Source: a virus. Taken from it: a stretch of 38,416 nucleotides of DNA. A program made the translations under genes and the position numbers. Positions 31,241-38,416 of this stretch are shown here, piece after piece (position 1 is the first letter of the stretch; each line of letters starts with the position of its first letter). The stretch covers positions 1 to 38,416 of IMG/VR virus record IMGVR_UViG_3300035070_001292, one strand, 5' to 3'. The notes beneath the pieces are model-generated. The model was not told where the DNA came from. It worked only from the letters and a program-made list of their open reading frames with translations, and did not search any database.

Positions 31241-31984
31241 TTATTGAATGTTGTATCTTTCATGTACAACCTTGCTGATGTCCTTAAAGTGTTGTGTAAC
31301 ATCTTTAGAGGATGCACCAACCAACACTGACTTAGCTGGCTTTTGAATCTCAGCAGGTTTAGGTTCTGTGAAAGTTGTTGTCACAGAGGATTTAGATACA
31401 TTGATATTGTTTGTGGCTTGACCTCCAAACAAGGTCAAGACTAATTGTGGTGATTTAGATGAGAGTTCCTTGAGTAGTTCAGGTGTAGTTCCTAACTCTG
31501 CTGCTTTTGCTTTCACTACATCAGCCGTTTTATCTCCAAACCGACTAATCAAACTCTCTTGTACAAGGTTCACATTGGCATTAGAAGTCTTTTGTGTCTC
31601 AATGTCTTTCAATGATTGCTGTACAATTTCAATCACATTAGCCTTATCCAAGCTTTCAGAAGTAGGTTGTTGCCCACCTTGAACCACCTGTTGATGACTC
31701 GTGATTTTGTTTACAATATCATCAATCTTAGATGAACGCTCTAACTCACTACGAAGGTTAGCAATCTCACTAGCTTGTTCTTCCAAGCGTGTGTTTAGAT
31801 TGGGGATGTGTTCTTGTGAGTGCCTAAGGGCTTTAAGAGCTTCACTAATATTATGATATTTACGTTCACCTTGGTCGTTTTTAATTTCGTCTAGTAGGTG
31901 ACTAAACTCATCAACCGAAGTGTTTGCAGTTGTAGTAGTTGCTGGTACAGCTACTTGTTCGCTGCTAAAGATATTATCAGTCAT
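31241..31984 (-). CDS. Scaffolding (capsid assembly) protein
   Basis: A 247-residue acidic, Gln/Ser/Thr-rich, largely disordered protein with a coiled coil around residues 50-85 (NTRLEEQASEIANLRSELER). It ends in a basic C-terminal helix (HFKDISKVVHERYNIQ) of the kind that binds capsid subunits. Its location immediately upstream of the capsid gene is canonical. The gap upstream of it contains promoter-like sequence. Confidence 0.82.
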   Translation of the reverse strand: MTDNIFSSEQVAVPATTTTANTSVDEFSHLLDEIKNDQGERKYHNISEALKALRHSQEHIPNLNTRLEEQASEIANLRSELERSSKIDDIVNKITSHQQVVQGGQQPTSESLDKANVIEIVQQSLKDIETQKTSNANVNLVQESLISRFGDKTADVVKAKAAELGTTPELLKELSSKSPQLVLTLFGGQATNNINVSKSSVTTTFTEPKPAEIQKPAKSVLVGASSKDVTQHFKDISKVVHERYNIQ

Positions 31985-32049
31985 AGTTTACCTATTGGTA
32001 TAAGTTACTGTTTACTTACTGAATACTTCGTATTATACTAAGTATTATA
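31985..32049 (-). promoter_or_regulatory. AT-rich gap with palindrome and two TATAAT boxes upstream of scaffold/capsid
   Basis: On the minus strand TATAAT occurs at 32049-32044 and again at 32037-32032. The second lies in the centre of a palindrome, AATACTT (32022-32028) with AAGTATT (32040-32046). No TTGACA-like -35 box is visible at 17 bases, so a phage sigma-dependent or activator-dependent promoter is more likely than a plain sigma-70 one. This is the longest noncoding gap between portal and capsid genes. AGGT at the gene-proximal end is the scaffold ribosome binding site. Confidence 0.4.
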
Positions 32050-32307
32050 TTATTTTTCCTTATCATTGTCAGTTATAAGATTTATAACTTCCTGTAAGGC
32101 CCTTTCGTAACCACGAACATCGGCTTGAAGATAAGCCCAGTTAGGGTTGTCATAACCAATCTTAGAACGACTTATTGTGCAAGCTTCGTCCAATTTGTCT
32201 TGCAGCATCTTGGCAAGGCGTTTACGCATAATGGTAGAGCCAACATAGTTGGCCCGTACATCGGAAGCTTGTTGTGTCTCTAAGCTTTGAACCCAAGATT
32301 TCTTCAT
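32050..32307 (-). CDS. Small hypothetical protein between portal and scaffold
   Basis: An 85-residue helical, charged protein translationally coupled to the portal (ATGA). Segments include NYVGSTIMRKRLAKMLQDKL and YLQADVRGYERALQEVINLI. Small genes in this place are frequent in T7-like and SIO1/VpV262-like phages. The function is unknown; a portal- or head-assembly role is possible from position only. Confidence 0.7.
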   Translation of the reverse strand: MKKSWVQSLETQQASDVRANYVGSTIMRKRLAKMLQDKLDEACTISRSKIGYDNPNWAYLQADVRGYERALQEVINLITDNDKEK

Positions 32308-34100
32308 GCAACACCTTGCTCAGTTTGTGGTTGACCTTGAGGTAGTAGTGAACTACCAAGTACAGGCGCACGTTGTTCAATCTCAGCTTCTTCTTGTAGA
32401 CGCTCTTGTACACGTGCAAGCTCAGCTTGTTCATACAACTGGGCATAAGGTTTAAATACGTTGTAGGACTTCATGTTAGACAGAGACTCAACCATCTTAG
32501 ACGCAGCCTCACCTTGTATGTGTGGCATGATAATCTGGTTCAGAGGGCTGTTTAGCAAACCTAGTAGTGTTTGCACATCCTTAGCTTGCTGTGCGTAGTG
32601 CCTAGCCCCTACTGGTCGCAAAAGTCCAGAGGCAGTTAGGTCATCCTTAGTAATCTCCTCAAACAACTCTACACCTAACGAGTGGTCAATAACCTTAACA
32701 ACATCAACTCTGTCCATGTTTCGTATAGAAGTCTCTAACATGGCATTAAGTTGCATCTCCATAAACTCAATTTCAAAGTGTATAGCTTTGTCAGTGAACA
32801 TACGACTAGACGCATTATCTAGTGTAGAGACTTCTAGTGCGGTTTTCTCACCAGGGGAGCGTATACCCATAGCCTCTCTAGGGGCACCGGCATACAACTC
32901 CATCTTGGCCTCAATCATGCCAATCTCATTGTTGGCTGTGATTAACCCAGACAAGTCCCTAGAGAGTGGCCTAACATCACCATTCTCATCCACACTAATC
33001 TCAACACCAGGCCCCCACTCAAACTCTTCAACCTCACCAACTACAACCAGTGGTGGGTGAACTACTAAGTCCATAGCATCAGCTTTCAAGTTCTCTAGGT
33101 GGTCAATCCTGTATTGCATACCAACCAAATTGTCAAGAGGCCCCATTGCCCACAGGTTATCTTGACGATAGCGCCAACCAACATGGAAGATTGGTGCTGT
33201 ATTAAACCAAGATGGTATTGGCTCTTTACGAACAACAGTGTTTCTATCAGCAATTGTAATTACATAGTTGTTTAACAACTCACCTGTTTGTGGGTTGTAG
33301 AAATCTCCAAAGAACTCTAAAACCTCTACAACCTCACCTGTGAAGTAATCAAACATGTTACCAAAACCATCAGCCTGGTAACCTATAGCTTTACTAAAAT
33401 CTTCAGACTTCATACCGTATACACAAGCGCTATTCTTCATTCGCTTGTCTAAGAATTTTTTCCAACTAAACTGGTCAGAAACAACTTCACTAAGCTTCTT
33501 AATCTCGCCAATAGTTTTTAGTGAGCGTATAATCTTTGGCGTACTTGCGAAGTCTTCAGCCATTGGATTAAACACAATGTCAAGAGGACTAATACGCACA
33601 GCTCGTGGCCCAATATAGATTGGAGTTTGCCTACCATCTGCTTCGGTCTTATACTCCGCTACAAACTCAACAGTACCAAAAGCATTGCCGAAATCAATAT
33701 AGTCATAGACACTGCGAGAGATAGCTGTACGATAGTGGTTTGATCGGCACTTATTTGCCATGTATTTTTCGATGACTTCAGCTTTTTCTCTTGTACTACT
33801 TTCATCAGTGTAACCCTCCCAACTTAACCAATTATCATCTGGGAACAAAGTGTTCATATAATTAGAGTGTAAGTTATCTCTAATTTGACATAACTTAGGT
33901 GTGGTTGTGGTGTTCTTCCAAGGTAGTGAGTTGTTAGAGGTTGTGGTTGTGTCAGTAGCAAAGATGTAGTTGCGAATCTCTTCCCACTCTCGTAGCTTAG
34001 GCTGCCTTAGCTGATTATACTTATCCCACAAGAATGACACCCACTTAGCATCATCCTCCTGTAAAAAACTATCTGGTATATCTACAACTTTCGTTGCCAT
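32304..34100 (-). CDS. Portal protein (head-tail connector)
   Basis: A 598-residue protein. The N-terminus has WDKYNQLRQPKLREWEEIRN, then PKLCQIRDNLHSNYMNTLFP; the middle has SRSVYDYIDFGNAFGTVEFV and RISPLDIVFNPMAEDF; later GAPREAMGIRSPGEKTALEV precedes the long helix. These are typical for the T7-like/SIO1-like portal family, which forms the dodecameric DNA channel and terminase docking site. AGGAG precedes the ATG, nine bases from the terminase gene. Confidence 0.92.
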   Translation of the reverse strand: MATKVVDIPDSFLQEDDAKWVSFLWDKYNQLRQPKLREWEEIRNYIFATDTTTTSNNSLPWKNTTTTPKLCQIRDNLHSNYMNTLFPDDNWLSWEGYTDESSTREKAEVIEKYMANKCRSNHYRTAISRSVYDYIDFGNAFGTVEFVAEYKTEADGRQTPIYIGPRAVRISPLDIVFNPMAEDFASTPKIIRSLKTIGEIKKLSEVVSDQFSWKKFLDKRMKNSACVYGMKSEDFSKAIGYQADGFGNMFDYFTGEVVEVLEFFGDFYNPQTGELLNNYVITIADRNTVVRKEPIPSWFNTAPIFHVGWRYRQDNLWAMGPLDNLVGMQYRIDHLENLKADAMDLVVHPPLVVVGEVEEFEWGPGVEISVDENGDVRPLSRDLSGLITANNEIGMIEAKMELYAGAPREAMGIRSPGEKTALEVSTLDNASSRMFTDKAIHFEIEFMEMQLNAMLETSIRNMDRVDVVKVIDHSLGVELFEEITKDDLTASGLLRPVGARHYAQQAKDVQTLLGLLNSPLNQIIMPHIQGEAASKMVESLSNMKSYNVFKPYAQLYEQAELARVQERLQEEAEIEQRAPVLGSSLLPQGQPQTEQGVA

Positions 34101-34108
34101 ACATTCTC

Positions 34109-35722
34109 CTAGCGAACACCACCAAACCTATTTCTAGTTGTAGTGCCTGGTTTAATTGATAATAAGTCTTTGACAGCCCCACCAACACCCTTACTTGGTG
34201 GTGTTGCTATTGCTATAGCTGAGGCTAGTGCATCTTTAAGGTCATCATGTTGTGGCCTAGCAAGTACAAGCTCTTCTTCAAGTGCTGAAGTCCACCCACC
34301 TTCACAATGATAAATCTCCATATTGTCATAACGGTGTTCAAGGGTTGCAGCAATACGCTCTTCTTTAGAACCTTCTTTGCGTGAGGGTCTATAATCTTCA
34401 ATCTTAATTGTCATCCCGTCTTTGTTAATAAAATCCCTAATACCATTGACGATAATTTGTTGAGCAACTGTAACCTCAGCCCTTAACTTACTGAACCGCC
34501 ATTTAGCATGTAACTGCTTAATGTGCTGGAAATACTCAGAAGTTCTGTCTGACTTAAACCTGTCAATGTCGAGTACATAAATATTGCTATCGCAATCAAT
34601 ACCAACAACAACTATAGCTGTGTAGTCAGAGCCCTTCTTAAGTGAGAAGGCAAAGTCAATAGAAGCGTATATGTTTAGCTTTCTACCTTTGTACCACCAC
34701 CTACCACTCTCTTTGTTTAACAAACGCGGGTTAAAATATTGAAACTTATCCCGACTAATCCTGTCACTCTGCGGGTCATTTGGGTTGTTATAATACTGAG
34801 CGTAGAATTGCACCTTATCTGCATACTCAGCTCTAATCCTAGCTAGTATCTGTTGGTTATAACCAAATGCCTTACCGTCTTCTCTGACAGTTCTTGGCCA
34901 AATGTATATACCATCAGTTTCGACTTCCCTCTCAAAAATCTCCCAAACTGGTTGCTCATCCACTTTAAACCCATCGTCATCATACACTTCATAGACCTGC
35001 TCCTTCCAAGTGTTATAAACATCTCGTGGGTGATAGCGAGTACCACAAGCTAATGTAAACCCACCTGCATTGCGGATTGATGTGAACTGTGAGGATTTAC
35101 GAGAGACACTCTCACGACCATCCTCTGTATAAGCATTCTCAGGCACTACTAAGTCATCTGAGACAATAACATCAGCGTGCCAACCAGTTGTGTTTGTAGT
35201 TAAACCTGCTGTGTTTATTGTGCAGTCACGAATCCCCTCTGACTTACGACGAACGTGATCAATACTAAGTGAAGTAGCTGACCACTTCTCTCTCTTACCT
35301 TCCTGTGGGTGTACATACTCAGGGAAGTATCTGCGGTATGTCGAACTGCCTAGCATGTTTTTTATTGCATACAGTTGTGTTTCAGCTAAACTAGCTGTAG
35401 CAGATACATACAATATTGTAACCTCTGGGTGACGTGTAATAATCCATGCACACCAAGTAGCAACTATGTGACTCTTCAAATGACCACGAGGAAGCATTAA
35501 CAACTTGTTAGCTGTTAAGGACTTCTCGTAACCAAAGAGTGTGTAGTCTTGCAACCAGTTAAACACTTCCATGTGTACACGTCCGTAAACATAACTTGGG
35601 TTAACGAGTCGAGCAAAGAAGGCTAGGTCTGACAAAGCTCGTTCACGTAACTCGGAAGCCTGTGCTGGCAGCTTTTTTAACTTGTTAGAGGCTTCATATA
35701 ACCAATCTTCTTCTTGAGACAT
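34109..35722 (-). CDS. terL: Terminase large subunit
   Basis: A 537-residue DNA-packaging motor. Walker A-like MLPRGHLKSH (about 76-85), Walker B VIVSDD (about 185-190), and a C-terminal RNase H-like nuclease with YASIDFAFS (Asp about 356), a second acidic strand VLDIDRFKSD (385-387), and HDDLKDALA near the end. The Arg-Gly-His Walker A variant is usual for T7-type terminases. It would cut concatemers and pump DNA into the head. No separate, clearly recognisable small terminase was found. Confidence 0.94.
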   Translation of the reverse strand: MSQEEDWLYEASNKLKKLPAQASELRERALSDLAFFARLVNPSYVYGRVHMEVFNWLQDYTLFGYEKSLTANKLLMLPRGHLKSHIVATWCAWIITRHPEVTILYVSATASLAETQLYAIKNMLGSSTYRRYFPEYVHPQEGKREKWSATSLSIDHVRRKSEGIRDCTINTAGLTTNTTGWHADVIVSDDLVVPENAYTEDGRESVSRKSSQFTSIRNAGGFTLACGTRYHPRDVYNTWKEQVYEVYDDDGFKVDEQPVWEIFEREVETDGIYIWPRTVREDGKAFGYNQQILARIRAEYADKVQFYAQYYNNPNDPQSDRISRDKFQYFNPRLLNKESGRWWYKGRKLNIYASIDFAFSLKKGSDYTAIVVVGIDCDSNIYVLDIDRFKSDRTSEYFQHIKQLHAKWRFSKLRAEVTVAQQIIVNGIRDFINKDGMTIKIEDYRPSRKEGSKEERIAATLEHRYDNMEIYHCEGGWTSALEEELVLARPQHDDLKDALASAIAIATPPSKGVGGAVKDLLSIKPGTTTRNRFGGVR

Positions 35723-35724
35723 AC

Positions 35725-35991
35725 TTAGATACCAGCAGCCTTAGTTCGTCGTTTCAAACCAGTGATAAACTCACGCAGTTTTAAGTCTCGTTTACCAAGT
35801 ATGCTAGTATCACCCTCACCTTGGTTTGGTTTTGCATACTGCTCAGTTTCAGAGACATCTGCTTGTGCAGGTTTATCAGGTTTACTTACTGACGTATTTT
35901 TACCTTTTTGTTTTGGTTTACCAGTCTTAATGTCAGTGTTAGTAATATCAAAACTTTGTTTCTTCTTCTTTTTATCGTCTTTACCAGCCAT
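35725..35991 (-). CDS. Small Lys-rich disordered protein upstream of terL
   Basis: An 88-residue basic protein starting MAGKDDKKKKKQSFDITNTD, with Pro/Lys/Gln-rich low-complexity sequence and a short C-terminal helix (KLREFITGLKRRTKAAGI). GAGGAG precedes the ATG, and it ends two bases before terL. Size and place are similar to small terminase genes (T7 gp18 is 89 residues), but no helix-turn-helix is evident, so that role is only a possibility. Confidence 0.7.
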   Translation of the reverse strand: MAGKDDKKKKKQSFDITNTDIKTGKPKQKGKNTSVSKPDKPAQADVSETEQYAKPNQGEGDTSILGKRDLKLREFITGLKRRTKAAGI

Positions 35992-36028
35992 TGTTAGGCT
36001 CCTCTATTAAGTTCTAATTAAGTTTGAG

Positions 36029-36481
36029 TTACAGTTTATAAGTTTTTAAATCTAATCCATTATACTTAAGTGTCCACTTCAAAGAGTCTAGGTAGTTTCT
36101 ATCAGTCAGTGTATGTTCCCAACTTGACTTACCAAACATTCTTACAGCAGTGGCTACAAGGTTAGCACGAACTGAAAAACCACTAGACTGTATGAAATCT
36201 TGTAGAGAGTCGTCAGCTGTTTGTCTATCCATTACATGGCTAATGTAGGCCCAGTCATGCAACAGAAAGCCATCAATAATATCTGGGTCAAATGGTGTAA
36301 ATGTTGCTTGCCAAAAAAGTTTTGGTATTGAACCCCCGTTAAACCAGAAACCTTTTGGCACAACGTAGTCAACACCATCGTTAGCTGTTACATGCCAATC
36401 TTGTAGTAGTGCATACCCCTTATCCTTTGGATAGTATCTGCAACGCTCTGGTACTAAGTTAGGACGACTTGTTACTAGCAT
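36029..36481 (-). CDS. DUF1353 family protein
   Basis: A 150-residue protein with the DUF1353 signature: VVPKGFWFNGGSIPKLFWQ (F-x-x-GGSIP-x-x-x-W) and DGFLLHDWAYI (LHD catalytic-like motif). The family is widespread in phage lysis/tail regions and its biochemical role is not established. ATG 36481 is chosen over GTG 36490. It overlaps the small gene upstream by 23 bases. Confidence 0.85.
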   Translation of the reverse strand: MLVTSRPNLVPERCRYYPKDKGYALLQDWHVTANDGVDYVVPKGFWFNGGSIPKLFWQATFTPFDPDIIDGFLLHDWAYISHVMDRQTADDSLQDFIQSSGFSVRANLVATAVRMFGKSSWEHTLTDRNYLDSLKWTLKYNGLDLKTYKL

Positions 36482-36608
36482 CCCTATCACTCTCTAGCTT
36501 TTCCAAAAACTCTTTTGCAGCAATTAGTTTTGCTGCTGTCTTGGTATTCGTAGATACTGTTGCTGATACAAAGACAAGTTTCTTTAGCCAATCAACTATC
36601 TTTTTCAC
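36459..36608 (-). CDS. Small ORF downstream of endolysin, 49 residues
   Basis: GTG 36608 lies one base after the endolysin stop, with GAGG (36618-36615) six bases upstream. An in-frame ATG at 36620 would instead overlap the endolysin end. The product is basic then acidic, with KKIVDWLKKLVFVSATVSTN at the N-terminus and a helix KLIAAKEFLEKLES. The position in the lysis module invites comparison with spanins, but there is no clear signal or lipobox, so it is left unnamed. Confidence 0.55.
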   Translation of the reverse strand: MKKIVDWLKKLVFVSATVSTNTKTAAKLIAAKEFLEKLESDRDASNKSS

Positions 36609-36609
36609 A

Positions 36610-37119
36610 TCAAACCTCATTAGTAGAAATCACACCTGTTGGTGATAGAAAGATACGGCGAACATTCTTAGGCTTGCCTATTGCATACAGGTTACGAGAG
36701 GCAAGCAACCTACCTTTCTTAATACGTGTTACACAAACCTTATCTCCTTGGTTGCCACCTAAGACATGGTAACACTCTAAGTCTTCGCCAACATACAAAC
36801 CAACATGCCCACCTGAACCACGTTCAAACACTAATACACAACCAAGCTCAGGCTCGCAAGGATTCCCCCACTTCGCCCAATCACGTGCCCAAAGCGGCGA
36901 TTTAGGGAGTGATTTGCCAGCTCGTTTGGCGATCACCGCCATAAACAAACCGCACCAAGGAATCTCATCTTGTGTGTACTGTTTCAGGCCCGTCTCTTTT
37001 GCCCACGAAAGTATTTCAGGGTTGTTGCCTGAACCGGCTTTCTCTGTCACACCATATAGTTTCAATGCTTCTAGCAACATCCGTGGAGCAGACTCTTTTT
37101 TTAACCAGTTGTATGTCAC
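36610..37119 (-). CDS. Endolysin, CHAP/NlpC-P60-like (TIGR02594 type)
   Basis: A 169-residue peptidoglycan hydrolase. Catalytic Cys in EIPWCGLFMAVIAKRAG (C56) and His in GSGGHVGLYVG (H105) are followed by YHVLGGNQGDKVCVTRI, the pattern of TIGR02594 cysteine peptidases/amidases often used as phage endolysins. No signal peptide is present, so release depends on the adjacent holin. Start is GTG 37119, overlapping the holin stop as GTGA. Confidence 0.88.
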   Translation of the reverse strand: MTYNWLKKESAPRMLLEALKLYGVTEKAGSGNNPEILSWAKETGLKQYTQDEIPWCGLFMAVIAKRAGKSLPKSPLWARDWAKWGNPCEPELGCVLVFERGSGGHVGLYVGEDLECYHVLGGNQGDKVCVTRIKKGRLLASRNLYAIGKPKNVRRIFLSPTGVISTNEV

Positions 37120-37439
37120 AGCGCACCTGCTTTATTTTTGATAATTTTCTCAATAGCCCTCTCAAAAACAAACAGCGCACGTGTTCCCATGTGACCAGAA
37201 ATTGCGACAAGTGCAGCAGTTAGGATTTGCGGAAAGTTAGACAACTCACATAGATAGAATGTCACAACCCCAACAAATGCCGAAATTACAACTTCACCAA
37301 TTAACTCAACAATATTATGTGCTTTTGCCTCGCCACGCTTAAGGCGCTGGATGAAGTTCACCACACCGCCCCATATAGCTAATAATAAAACCCATACATA
37401 GGTCACAACAGAATACCCAAACGGGTCTTTATCAATCAT
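37116..37439 (-). CDS. Holin (phage holin 3_3 / LydA-like)
   Basis: A 107-residue membrane protein with three likely helices: about residues 10-27 (VVTYVWVLLLAIWGGVV), 45-62 (VVISAFVGVVTFYL) and 68-85 (ILTAALVAISGHMG). A short basic loop follows the first helix, and the C-terminal charged tail (RAIEKIIKNKAGAL) is typical of holins. The SGHMGTRAL segment resembles LydA-type family members. ATG 37439 behind GGAGG is chosen; GTG 37448 is possible. Coupled to the endolysin. Confidence 0.85.
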   Translation of the reverse strand: MIDKDPFGYSVVTYVWVLLLAIWGGVVNFIQRLKRGEAKAHNIVELIGEVVISAFVGVVTFYLCELSNFPQILTAALVAISGHMGTRALFVFERAIEKIIKNKAGAL

Positions 37440-37465
37440 CTCAACCACTCCTCCGCTTTCGCGTT

Positions 37466-37825
37466 TTATAGTTTTTCAGCCGCCGCAAACAGTGCATCGA
37501 GTTGCTGCTCAGTAATGCCAAGCTGCGCCGACATCGAAATAACAATCGGGTTTTTACGCTCAACATCCAGTGCGTATTCCCACCAATCTTTTGTTGCCTG
37601 ATCACTAGCCGCCACCACCTGCTCAACTGTTTCGCGCAACCCTGTGTTATTCAGAGCCAGTCGAATCTGTCGCGGCGTTACTACAGCAGGCACATTGCTT
37701 TGCGATTGCGGCAGCTCTGGCACCGCATCCCCGCGCACATACACCGCGTAACCGTTCTCCACTTTTCGTGTACGGATTTTATTTTGTATTTCGTTTGCCT
37801 CAGCCAAAGTCTGCACAATAATCAT
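37466..37825 (-). CDS. Tail-fibre-region small protein with PRQIRLAL motif
   Basis: A 119-residue protein that starts within the stop codon of the tail-fibre-like gene (TAATG). The N-terminal half is a small beta domain (RTRKVENGYAVYVRG). The C-terminal half has TPRQIRLALNNTGLRETVEQ, then DWWEYALDVERKNPIVISM, then QLDALFAAA. This helical segment is common in phage proteins encoded right after tail fibres, likely virion-associated or fibre-assembly factors. The exact function is unknown. Confidence 0.75.
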   Translation of the reverse strand: MIIVQTLAEANEIQNKIRTRKVENGYAVYVRGDAVPELPQSQSNVPAVVTPRQIRLALNNTGLRETVEQVVAASDQATKDWWEYALDVERKNPIVISMSAQLGITEQQLDALFAAAEKL

Positions 37826-38416
37826 TAGCCTAATCCTCGCTGGATGGTATAGAAACTATGGCATGTAACCGTGTCCGTTGTGCCGCTCAACTCAACGGAT
37901 AGAGACAGCGTAAGCTCGTTGGAAATGTCGGGGATGGTTACATCAGCAAGCCACGCATTGTTTGATGCGTTATCTGTTGCGAGTTCAGGCTGACAGTTTA
38001 TCGTTGTTGATGATGTTATTTGCGCAGATGGTGTTAATCGCAATTTTCGCTGGGCGGCACTCATTGAAAATGTAGCAATCACAGGGTCGGTTAAATCACC
38101 AGCAGTACCCATGCGCAATTTGATTGTTGCGCTGTCTGTTGTGCCGGACTTAGAAATTAAAATATCGAAATCAAGTGGCACCATATTAAACAAATACGTA
38201 GCAGGTATGTTAACTAGGTGTAATACTTGGTCTATACCTGATGTGTCCGAATCGGATGGTGAGTAGATTGCGGAAATCAGCCAGTTGCCAGTTTGCGGAT
38301 AGTAAGCATCAAGCCCAGGATTTGCATACCACACAGACCCAAAAAAAGCCGGAATGTCAGTGACAAAAATCGCATCGCCATATCCCAGCGTTTCGGCTGA
38401 TGGCTTACCTGCCCAG
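37825..38416 (-). CDS. Tail fibre or receptor-binding protein, C-terminal part (cut by window edge)
   Basis: The frame is open to the right edge, so the N-terminus lies outside. An internal GTG at 38334 is not likely the true start because coding continues upstream (GYGDAIFVTDIPAFFGSVWY). The visible 196 codons are beta-rich with many Thr/Ser/Asp residues, typical of distal fibre or tailspike domains, and contain repeated strand-turn patterns such as IKLRMGTAGDLTDPVIATFS. Its position upstream of a fibre-associated protein and the lysis genes supports a host-recognition role. Local sequence looks richer in GC than the structural genes to its left. Confidence 0.65.
   Translation of the reverse strand, partial: WAGKPSAETLGYGDAIFVTDIPAFFGSVWYANPGLDAYYPQTGNWLISAIYSPSDSDTSGIDQVLHLVNIPATYLFNMVPLDFDILISKSGTTDSATIKLRMGTAGDLTDPVIATFSMSAAQRKLRLTPSAQITSSTTINCQPELATDNASNNAWLADVTIPDISNELTLSLSVELSGTTDTVTCHSFYTIQRGLG

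Noticed and set aside
35725-35991. Small terminase subunit
   Set aside because: Position and size fit, but the sequence is Lys/Pro-rich and disordered with no helix-turn-helix, so no name was given.

Overview
The window is most of a lytic, podovirus-like tailed-phage genome, or a contig from one. It has two convergent gene blocks that meet at a bidirectional terminator near 17.65 kb. The plus-strand block (about 0.1-17.65 kb) holds metabolism and DNA replication. The minus-strand block (38.4-17.7 kb) holds tail fibre, lysis, terminase, portal, scaffold, capsid, tail and ejection proteins. No integrase, repressor, phage RNA polymerase, tRNA or CRISPR array was seen. The phage encodes an ECF-type sigma factor, so it probably redirects host RNA polymerase. 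A T7-like virion module, an adenosylcobalamin-dependent ribonucleotide reductase, and a family A polymerase with Tyr at the nucleotide-discrimination position fit a lytic, probably aquatic, phage of a Gram-negative host (inference). The host genus cannot be read from the sequence.

Region 1 (0.1-3.7 kb) is an amidoligase cluster: a class II glutamine amidotransferase lacking its N-terminus, a COOH-NH2 ligase of the glutamine-synthetase fold, an unrecognised protein, a second amidoligase, and a gamma-glutamylcyclotransferase-like protein. Clusters of this type are known from phiEco32-like phages and are predicted to make or break amide/peptide bonds on an unknown substrate. dUTPase and thymidylate synthase follow (3.7-5.0 kb).

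Region 2 (5.0-7.5 kb) interrupts the phage pattern. It starts with a 34-codon ORF bracketed by a 12-bp inverted repeat, then a protein with Cys at every third residue 23 times in a row. After that comes a run of small genes of visibly different base composition, each followed by an imperfect palindrome ending in a GTTA core preceded by a (C)TTGAACGACTT-like arm. These look like integron attC sites, so I read the stretch as a cassette array of at least six units, all on the plus strand, with no integron integrase in the window. This is the most unusual part of the sequence.

Region 3 (7.5-17.6 kb) is the replication operon: primase-helicase, sigma factor, small proteins, DNA polymerase with 3'-5' exonuclease, ssDNA-binding protein, 5'-3' exonuclease, HNH nuclease, a dATP/dGTP diphosphohydrolase-like protein, a second exonuclease and the ribonucleotide reductase. 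Genes overlap or abut, often as ATGA, and many carry (TT)AGAGG-type ribosome binding sites. A 44-residue hydrophobic ORF overlaps the reductase end.

Region 4 (38.4-17.7 kb, minus strand), in transcription order: tail-fibre C-terminal part (open at the window edge), a tail-associated small protein, holin, endolysin, a small protein, DUF1353, a Lys-rich small protein, terminase large subunit, portal, a small protein, scaffold, major capsid protein, a small head protein, an internal terminator, a minor virion protein, two tail-tube/adaptor proteins with small neighbours, a gp13-like protein, a gp14-like protein, and two large ejection proteins of 1684 and 758 residues.

The first ~90 bases do not encode the missing amidotransferase N-terminus. 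They look like coding sequence on the opposite strand, so a rearrangement or an assembly join lies near position 90.
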